From Tausonia pullulans (Eukaryota; Basidiomycota; Tremellomycetes; Cystofilobasidiales; Mrakiaceae), in assembly GCA_951802195.1 (NCBI GenBank), contig OX637637.1, positions 310,001 through 374,000 on the forward strand: DNA of 64,000 nt, in the 5' to 3' direction. The notes beneath the pieces are model-generated. The model saw nothing but the letters and a program-made list of their open reading frames with translations, did not search any database and was not told the DNA's origin. This document shows positions 56,764 to 64,000 of this stretch, in pieces (the first letter of the stretch is position 1; every line of letters begins with the position of its first letter). The translations under genes and the position numbers were made by a program.

Positions 56764-57085
56764 GGGGGAGGAACACGGCGGAGTTCAGAGCGACTGTATC
56801 TAAAAGCTAGAAACCATCGAATATCTATCCATCAGCTGTCAAAAGTCGCAAATCAAGTCATGTCCATCTGCCTCAAATAGTTGACTCTCAGCTGCGCCAT
56901 CAGTCCAGCAGCGAGAGGACCTGAGTAACAGTGGTCGAGGCTCAGTGGTGCACGGCCCTCGCAAGTCGCGCTCTCTCCAACTCCGACGAACACCTCATTA
57001 TACCTCTCCCGCTTTCATCCTCACCCTCAGCTTGGCCCTCCCACCTCTTTCCCGCCCGCTCTCCCATTCTTTCTCACCCCTCGCC
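56764..57085. other. Intergenic upstream of the phosducin-like gene
   Basis: 322 bp between two rightward genes. No gene is supported; the last 90 bases before the start codon are CT-rich. Confidence 0.55.
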
Positions 57086-58105
57086 ATGCCTGACAAACTC
57101 GAGGAAGCCGCTCTCTCTGGCGAGCTCTTCCGCGGCGGTGACCAGAGCCTGTCCGAGTACCGCGAGGAGGACCGCGACACGCCCTCGCCGACTAATACGG
57201 ACGACGAGCTCGGCTCAGATCTCGACAGTTTTGACCCTGTCGCAGCGGCGAGTGCGGCTGGAGGCGGTGCGGGAGGAGGCGGGACCCAGCAGTCTTCGCG
57301 CACAGGTCCCAAAGGTGTCCTCCAGGATCAGCGGGCCGCGCTCGAGGGCGACCGGGTTGCCCAAATCATAGCTCGTCGACGGGGCAACGAGCAGCTGGAG
57401 GGTAAGGCTCTGCTGGGTGCGACGTGGGCCGAGGATGACGCCCTGAGGAAGGATGCAGACGACGACGAGGCCCGCGCGAGGGAGGCGTACCGCGAGCGAA
57501 GAAGGTGGGAGGCGATGGAGTCGGCCAAGCTTGAAGGCAGGCGAGGCTTCCTGAGGGAGGTCAGCCTCGAGGGGTACCTGAACGCGGTCGACGACGAGGG
57601 ATGGACGGTGATGCTCGTCTACGAGGCCGTGAGTGATGATGATGCTCGACGCGCCTACTGTGTCGACGCGTCTGCTTGCTGATCACTCTCTTTGGTTATC
57701 CAAACTAGTCGCTTCCCTCGATACCTTCGCTCATCTCCTCGCTACAGAGCCTTGCGGCTCAGTACCCTCCACCAGCACACTCCTTCCTCCTCGCGCGAGC
57801 CTCGACACTCTCTTTCTCACTCCTCCCTTCGGGAGAGCCGGATCTCGTGGTTCTCCCGACCCTGCTTGTCTACGACGGCCAGGGCGAGCTCGTCGAAAAC
57901 TGGGTGCGCGTCGATCTCATGCTCGACCGGTCTCGAGGGGGTCTCTCGGGTCTTTTGGCGAGGTGAGCTGCAGATTGTGTGACTGACCGGTCACACCATA
58001 CATACTAATACTCTGCTTATCGTCGACTACAGCCACGGTGTGATCCGACCCTCGCAGGGCTCCCGGGAAGATGACAGCGACGACGCTATGGAGGACTCGA
58101 ATTGA
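57086..58105 (+). CDS. Phosducin-like protein
   Basis: Three exons (57086-57628, 57709-57962, 58033-58105) give 289 aa, within the range of Plp1/PhLP. The N-terminal helical part is acidic; 'RTGPKGVLQDQRAALEGD' matches the phosducin-family TGPKGV signature. A charged helix ('EAYRERRRWEAMESAKLEG') and 'LREVSLEGYLNAVDDEGW' lead into a thioredoxin-like fold, 'TVMLVYEA', 'LPTLLVYDGQGELVENWVRV'. There is no redox CxxC, as usual in this family. The tail is acidic ('REDDSDDAMEDSN'). Such proteins bind G-protein beta-gamma dimers and assist their folding with the CCT chaperonin; a similar role is inferred here. Confidence 0.82.
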
Positions 58106-58846
58106 TGAATTATACGTGCTTGCAGTGATTGGCGATCCACCTGCTTTCTCGCTCCTCTCCGCGGAGAAGACGAGATCCCACACATGGTGACCCTGTTATC
58201 TCCTAAGAGACTTCATATCTGCCGGCGATCTCCGTAGGTTTCTCTGTAGGCTGCTCGTCTGCTATACGCTCGATATACGTACTCGCTCGCCACCTGGGCA
58301 ACCGATAGCGCGTGCTCGCGTGAGCGTGTCTGTGTGAGAGCCTCGCTTTGGCCTATCTGCAACGCGCGCCGATCGAGCTGCTAGCCCAGGCGATATCGTT
58401 CACCAGGACCGAGTTACTTATCCTCCATCATCTCCAACCGGAACGCCTTTCAGAGCAGTGTTGATGTCAGGCTAGGCTGTGTGCCAAATGTGGGACCGCT
58501 GATGGCGCCTCTCACGGCGCGAGAGTCCGACTGCACGGAGGAGACGAACACGCCCTTTTGCTCTGCCGCGAGATAGATAGATCTAGGCCCGATCGATCCA
58601 TTCCACTCGGATAAGAGCAGACTCGTCGTCGCCGGATCCGTCCATCAATCAGCCGATGAGCGGTTATCCAAACTTTCTTTCTTGTTCATGCGGGGTGCGG
58701 CACTCCGATTTGACTGACAACGGTCCTTTTCTCCAGATTGCTTGACAGAGGACTGGCCGATATCGCGAGTACGCCACTTTGCACCATAAGGCTGCGCGGA
58801 GAGATGAGTGATCGCGCGGACGGCAGGCAAGGCAAGGGCATCTATC

Positions 58847-58889
58847 CTACCACCCGGTTCTACTACCACCCGGTTCTACTACCACCCGG
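58847..58889. repeat. 16-bp tandem repeat, 2.7 copies
   Basis: The unit CTACCACCCGGTTCTA occurs exactly twice (58,847-58,862 and 58,863-58,878) and a third time for its first 11 bases. Confidence 0.9.
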
Positions 58890-61853
58890 CAGTCCGTCCT
58901 CAGATGACGCCGGTCTGTCGAGATAAGGGAACCAGCCCACTAAGGGGAACCACTTATCCGGACGATCCAAGAGACTGAACACGACATGCCACCAAATCCA
59001 AGTCCGTGCAGACACCAGACCGACCGATGATTCCGATCACTCGACCCCGCCAGCTCCGAGCACGAGTCCGACCCGAGCTCAGCCTTCCCGTTCGTCCCGA
59101 GCGAGCCATTGCCAGGCCCTCGAAGCCCATGGACTGACACTCCGCCCTAGATCGATCCATCTCCGCCTGCGCGTGCTTTCTCTCTGGGCGACGGGACGGC
59201 AAGACGTTGAGCGATGCCTCGTCCCAACAAGCCAGGCTCCCAAGGGGCCCGCCCCCCGTCCATCTATCTATCTGTACGGCAGGACCCCGTCGCGACGAAG
59301 ATGACCTTGGGCATGGTGGCATCCGCCGACGCTTCGGAAAACGCCTTAGAGCCATGCTCTTCGTGCAGTACAAGCTGAAGGCAGGCATCAGAGCCGTCAA
59401 TCCCTCACGCCCAAACGACCCCATCCTTCGTGGATATGTGGACTCACCAGGTAAGCCGCTCAATCATCGTAGTAGGTGGGTGTCAGGTCACCAAGGAGCG
59501 GCGTTGCTTGCCCAGCCTGGAAGTTCAAGCCCCGTTGATATGGCAGGGGGGCGCAGGAAGGAATCTTGGCCGTCTGACGGTCGCACCAGTCGCACGTATT
59601 GGAGGACTAAGGACACTCCAGGGCTTGCTCACATGTTCCGACCGTGTACCCGCCAGTTTTGACCCGCCCCCCTGATTGACTGCACCCCGAGCCTTCGGAG
59701 AGCCGAACACGGCCGAAGCAGCCTGCCTGTAGATCAGGGATTCGTCTTCATCTGTACTCATGCTTGTCAAGTACCTCCAAGCGACGTCATGCAGGAGCAT
59801 GCAGTGGTGGGCAGGTGGGGGAGAAGAGGGGAAGGGGAGGGGAGCATTTCGAGACCCCAAGAGCAGGAAGCAAGGACGCGCGCAGAGTGACGACTCCTCA
59901 CCGATGGCAACCCTTGCACTTTTCAACCGCTAGTCCGTCGTCGCCACCGGTCAAGAAGTGTTGAATCATCTACACCCCGGCCCTTCGTCCAACCCGCGCC
60001 CAGACGGGCGTCCCCCCGTTGGCGACCGGCTAGCGCCAGTTGATGTGACCTTCTCACGTAGTTGAGTTCACTCAAAGGCATGACTCGGATTGTCAGACGG
60101 CCACTTGTTGAGCGGCGTGGTTCGAAGGCTCCAAAATCAGAGGGAGGCGACATCACATGTCATGTTAGGAGAAGGTGAAAGCTTCCCGGTGCTCGAGTTA
60201 CTGCGGAGCAGTGACGAGCACGTCGAACGTGATGGCGAACCCGCGCTCCGCCCAAGCCAGTTTTATCTCGAGATGGACCCGTGCTGCTGTTGTCGGGTAC
60301 CGTGGCAGGCCATCAAACATCACATGCGTGCGAGTGACTCGTTACTCGTACATAGGACGACGACCCGCGTTCGTCTCGCTACTACGTCAGCTGCGACCTC
60401 CCCTGTTTTCCTCATGACCTGAACAGCCTTCGATCCAGCGCGGCAGCATCGCGACATGCAATGGATGATCCGCTTTCACGAGCCACACACCCTCCCCCCC
60501 AAAATAAAGAAGCGGTCCAGACCAAATAAATAGGACCGAGCGAGCAGCATCAGCTGTCGACCCGAAAAGCGGGAAGCATGCCAGGCCAAGGAGGGGCTGT
60601 TTGATCGGCTGCCCAGGGCGTTAGGCGAGTAAGCCAGCGAGCTGTTGAAGGGGTTATCACATGTACAAATGATGTCACGTGACGACATTCGCTTAGTCAT
60701 TTCAGCTCGTGGGCAAAGTCTCCCGAAAGAAGCGACGGAAGGAAAGCGGGATGATCCCGATCATCGTTCCTCGACACGGGGCACTCGGGCCCTTGCACAC
60801 AAATGAGGAGTGAGTGAACTGGGAAAGCCGAGCGGAATCTCTCGGCGGCTCCAAAAAGTGATGTGGGTGGCTCTCAGTTCTCTCTTTCTCTCTCTCTCTC
60901 TCTCTCGTGCACAGTTCTTTTCCGCTGCAGGACCACGTACATCTGCTTGGGAGGACACGTAAGACGTGACGGTCCGGGTTCGTCGACGGGATCCTTTGCA
61001 CATGAAAGCCTTGCAACGAACCCGTTGGCGGTGCTCTCCACAGCCAACGGGAATTGTTGGGTCGAGCGCTGTGCTCGGCTGTGCGCAATCACATACATCA
61101 TCAGGGCCTGTCAGAAGCGACTGCGCTTGCATAATCTCTTTCAACGGGGCGGGCCCTGGATCGCTGTCTGAAATGGACGCAGGCCAGCAGATTAACATGA
61201 ATGAACGAATCATGCTTTTCATTTAGAGAAGACGAATCGGTGCGTGACGCACACCCGGCCGGCCGCGGGCGGGTTGCTTGCCTGCCTACCTGCACTCCAA
61301 GCAAACAAACAAAGAAGCAAAGAGTATATATCTCGGTCGCCCCCCTGAACCCAACGTCACGCGCGTGGCAAGGCATCCCAGAGAGGGGGGGGGGGGGGAA
61401 ATAAATTGTGACACGGAGCCAAACTCCTTCCATTCCTTTATATTTATTCCACGGGAAATGAGTGAACCTGGGCCCTGAGGAGCTCAGGAAGTATAGCCGG
61501 CAATCTACCGGGGTCTTTCTCCCCAGTTCTCTCCCTCTCCTCTCTCTCCCGTGCCACTCATTCGGAAACTCTCCATGATTCTCCTCAGAAGGACCGGCGA
61601 TTTGGGCCGGCCAACGAATTCAGCCCTTCCCTCATCCGATCGACTCGGCCGGCGCCCGAGGCCCAGTAATGAACCGACTGGTGGATGACGCGGTGACGCG
61701 ACGACAAAGACACCACACTCTGAGCTGCGAAGATCGGAGAGCGCGCGACCCGGCCAGAGGAGGGGGGGGGGGGGGAAGAAGGCGAGTGAAAGGCGAATGA
61801 GCGAGCGAAAGCGAAGAAATGTAGCAAGACGAAGGAAGGGACGGAGCGCGAAA

Positions 61854-61883
61854 GGAGGTGGAGGGGCGGGAGGTGGAGGGGCG
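61854..61883. repeat. 15-bp G-rich direct duplication
   Basis: GGAGGTGGAGGGGCG is present twice without a gap. With the G-runs that follow it could form a G-quadruplex on the plus strand. Confidence 0.8.
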
Positions 61884-62153
61884 GGAGACGGAGGGGGGGA
61901 GAAGTGGGTGATGATGGTAAGGGTGTAAATAGCGTATTCTATTCGTTAAAAAGCAAGAGCGTAAAGCGAAGCGAAGGTGGGATAGCAGGCTCGAAGGGGA
62001 GGGGGATCAGATCCCCGAGCGACGAGCGAGCCAAGGAGCGAGCAAGCAAGCGAGCGGACGAGCGAACAGCGAGCGGGCGGCAAGCAAGCAGGCGAGAGAG
62101 GAGAGACGCCGACGACTCTCCCCTTGTTGAAGTCAGGGGCTACCTCTGACCCC

Positions 62154-62939
62154 TTAGGTTGAGGCGATCTTGCGTGCGACGGTCCGCTCAGACTCGAGAC
62201 GAGCCTTGTTGGCCTCGAACGCGGCATCTCGGCTGAACAGGTGGGGAGGGACGGATGCGGGGAGGCAGCGACGCGAAGACGGACGAACCACGGACGGACG
62301 TCAGCGACGGGAGCGAGCGGGAACGCGGATGCGGGCGAGCGGCGACGACCGGCCGCCCCGGACGGGGGCGGTGCGGAGCGAGGCACGGATGGGAGGAGAC
62401 ACGGGAACTGACCACTGCTGCAGATGCGAGCACTTGTGCTCCTCCGGGAGCCGGTGCGTCGAACAGCTGGGGGAGGGCGAGACACGTCAGGATCCACGTG
62501 CATGCACTAACGTACGCGAGAGCAGCCGGGCGACTTGGCCCTCCCTCCCCCAACCCAGCCGGCGCGCCACGATAAGGGCCGAGCGCCGGGACGGGGAGGA
62601 GGGAGGGAGGAGCGCGGGCGTGTTGTCAACACCCCATCCCCGAGGAGAGCGCACTCACAACTGGAGCGTGCAATGCGGGCAGGTGCCGACGATGCGGACA
62701 GCTGGACTCGGGCACCTAGAGCGAGCGAGCGAGGAAGCGTACGTTGTGTCAGCGCGGGCACGAGAGAGAGGGAGGGGAGACGGCCAGACGCACTGGACCG
62801 ACGACGCCGATGCCTTCTCCGGCTCCCCTGCGGGCGGCGTGGACGAGGACTCGGCCTCTGCTGGCGAGGGGGCCGCGGGGGGCGAGGAAGCAGGGAGAAG
62901 AACGAGGGTCTTGAACTGGCAGCGCTTCTTGACGGGCAT
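62154..62939 (-). CDS. AN1-type zinc-finger protein
   Basis: Four exons (62939-62794, 62715-62659, 62466-62416, 62232-62154) give 110 aa. The AN1 finger is assembled across three splice sites: 'MPVKKRCQFK', then 'CPSPAVRIVGTCPHC', 'TLQFCSTHRLPEEHKC' and 'SHLQ', followed by a basic helix 'FEANKARLESERTVARKIAS' that ends the protein. AN1 fingers occur in stress-response proteins that work with ubiquitin and the proteasome or Cdc48; the short single-finger form with a Lys/Arg tail is common in fungi. Unusual is a Pro/Ala/Ser insert of about 40 residues between the first and second zinc ligands, part of the first exon. The start 'MPVKKRC' matches the family; an upstream in-frame ATG at 63002 is less likely. 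Confidence 0.82.
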
Positions 62940-63692
62940 GGCGAGCTCTGCGTGGCGAGTCACGAGGGGCTTGGTCAGCCGGAGGCGCGACGACGGGAGC
63001 ACTGGAGCAGCCCGGCAGCGAGCACACGCACGGGCGAGACTACGAGAGGGGGGTTGGCGAGCAGACGGGAGGAGACGGTAGACGTGCGGGCGGGGTGGGG
63101 GGGCGAGGTGTCGACTAGGATGGGGTTGGAGGTCATCAGCGAGGTGGAGGGCGGCGACGCGGCCCCTACGTGGAATGGGGCGGGAAGGACCATGCGCAGC
63201 GAGGATCCATCAGGCTCGGCCGGGTTCTCCTGACTGACGCTTGGCCATCCATGTCATCCAGGCCCTGGGGCGAGGACACGAGATCACCGTCCTGGGAGAG
63301 CCAGCGCCCTGCGCTCCGGGCGTGTGCTCGTATGCGTGCCCGGCTCTCGAGAGGCCCAGCCGGCGTCGTCGGCCGGCGCGCGCGCGCCTGGCGCAAACGC
63401 TGCACTTCCAGTCCCGTCGCTTCGGTCTGAGAGCGCCGCCCGCAGCATCGCTTCCGAGCCCGCGAGGGAGAGGAGAGCGCATGCTGACGCCGGCCCGGGG
63501 AGTTGTTTGGCGGTCGTTGTCGTCCGACGGCGTCACGCCCTCCGATGTCTCCGACCGACGGCCTGCTGACCCTCGGCACCGGCGCTCGCCCGGTCTCAGC
63601 CTGGAGGGAGACGCGCGCGTCTTGTTGAGGCGGTTGACGCCAAACCCCATCCTCTAACCCGACCGGTTCTTTTCCTCGTCTCCCTCCTCACG
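62940..63692. other. Divergent intergenic, very GC-rich
   Basis: 0.75 kb upstream of the AN1 gene and of the last, uncertain gene. Extremely GC-rich with many long chance open frames; none has a recognisable motif. Confidence 0.5.
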
Positions 63693-64000
63693 ATGCCCGC
63701 CATGGACGACTCCAAGTTTGCCCAGCTCCCCGAGATCCCCGCCGATGCGTCAGTGCCTCGCCCAGCCCCTCCCCTCGTCCGCCCTCGTCAACCCCCCCCC
63801 CCCCCCCCCCCTCCGGCTCGTTTCGCCGAGACTGGTCGTGAACGTGTTATCCCCCTCCCCTCGACGTGGCCCGCTACACCGTTCGAGGCGTGCTGGACAA
63901 GGGTCTCCAGGGGGCCCTGATGGCGTCTTTTGACGGCCGCCGCTGGGTCACTGGCGATCTCGTCCATTCGTTCCCTCCTCTGTCCTTTCCGACGAACCGG
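63693..64000 (+). CDS. Uncertain gene start, cut by the right edge
   Basis: An ATG after a CT-rich leader opens 'MPAMDDSKFAQLPEIPADA', followed by a good donor (GC|GTCAGT at 63,748/63,749). Downstream lies a C20 run (63,792-63,811). An ordinary-looking frame near the edge reads 'VARYTVRGVLDKGLQGALM' and 'DGRRWVTGDLVHSF'. I could not join the two parts with a convincing splice acceptor, so the exon structure and product are unknown. Confidence 0.3.
63792..63811. repeat. C20 homopolymer
   Basis: Twenty consecutive C on the plus strand, probably inside the first intron of the edge gene. Confidence 0.8.

Larger units (their letters stand above)
58106..62153. other. Gene-poor 4 kb interval
   Basis: No gene, tRNA or element could be recognised on either strand. 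It contains a 16-bp tandem repeat (58,847-58,889), a CT microsatellite (60,879-60,906), G-runs at about 61,385-61,398 and 61,763-61,774, and a 15-bp G-rich duplication (61,854-61,883). Next to the AN1 gene lies a long array of degenerate GAGCGA/AAGCAAGC words (about 62,015-62,100). Confidence 0.5.

Noticed and set aside
60115-60135. GGTTCGAA word resembling a tRNA T loop
   Set aside because: The flanking bases do not form a T stem and no D or anticodon arm lies upstream.
62170-63081. 303-codon plus-strand frame
   Set aside because: Antisense to the AN1 gene in very GC-rich DNA; Arg/Gly-rich and without motifs.
1-64000. CRISPR arrays, prokaryotic operons, or autonomous mobile elements
   Set aside because: No regularly spaced repeats, no transposase or reverse transcriptase motifs, and no terminal repeats were seen; the inverted GH35 blocks are parts of host genes, not element ends.

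Overview
This window reads as nuclear DNA of a GC-rich basidiomycete yeast, most likely Pucciniomycotina (Rhodotorula/Sporobolomyces-like). The grounds are dense intron-rich genes with mostly 55-130 bp introns (GT..AG), several micro-exons of 11-27 nt, very GC-rich codon use, and eukaryotic genes only (MAF1, NOP2, LAMMER kinase, DHHC acyltransferase, mS38). No plasmid, phage, CRISPR or clear transposon features were seen. All gene models were built by hand from splice sites and reading-frame continuity. For every complete model the exon lengths add up to whole codons.

Left part (1-12.4 kb): the 5' part of a SacI-type phosphoinositide phosphatase (-) runs off the left edge. It is followed by MAF1 (-), the Pol III repressor, with an unusually long 709 bp first intron. 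A tRNA-Ala(AGC) gene (+) lies divergently upstream of MAF1. Next come a secreted WSC-GH71 alpha-1,3-glucanase (+) and the rRNA methyltransferase NOP2 (-), which converge. From 12.4 to 16.6 kb no gene is visible; part of this (about 12.9-14.3 kb) is poorer in GC and in open frames than the rest.

Middle (16.5-28.0 kb): a poly-Q C2H2 zinc-finger regulator (-), a single-pass membrane protein of unknown role (-), an ADH6/7-like zinc alcohol dehydrogenase (+), and ornithine aminotransferase CAR2 (+).

Core of interest (28.3-44.7 kb): two secreted GH35 beta-galactosidase genes lie in inverted orientation (28,321-33,135 on -, 40,018-44,653 on +). They flank a DHHC palmitoyltransferase (-) and a thioredoxin-PITH protein (+). 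The two genes are a patchwork. Blocks of about 610, 150 and 1,179 bp, introns included, are identical or nearly so. The blocks between and outside them are clearly diverged and differ in intron content. This is the signature of recent ectopic gene conversion between inverted paralogues. A 9-bp motif (ATTCCCGTT) occurs twice upstream of each gene and is a candidate shared regulatory site.

Right part (45-64 kb): a LAMMER (CLK-type) kinase (+), a long Ser/Pro-rich protein without known domains (+), mitochondrial ribosomal protein mS38 (-), an FMN-binding pyridoxamine-phosphate-oxidase-like protein (+), a phosducin-like protein (+), a 4 kb stretch without recognisable genes, an AN1-type zinc-finger protein (-), and the beginning of one more uncertain gene at the right edge. 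Long C homopolymers (up to C30) are scattered through introns and intergenic DNA of this half.
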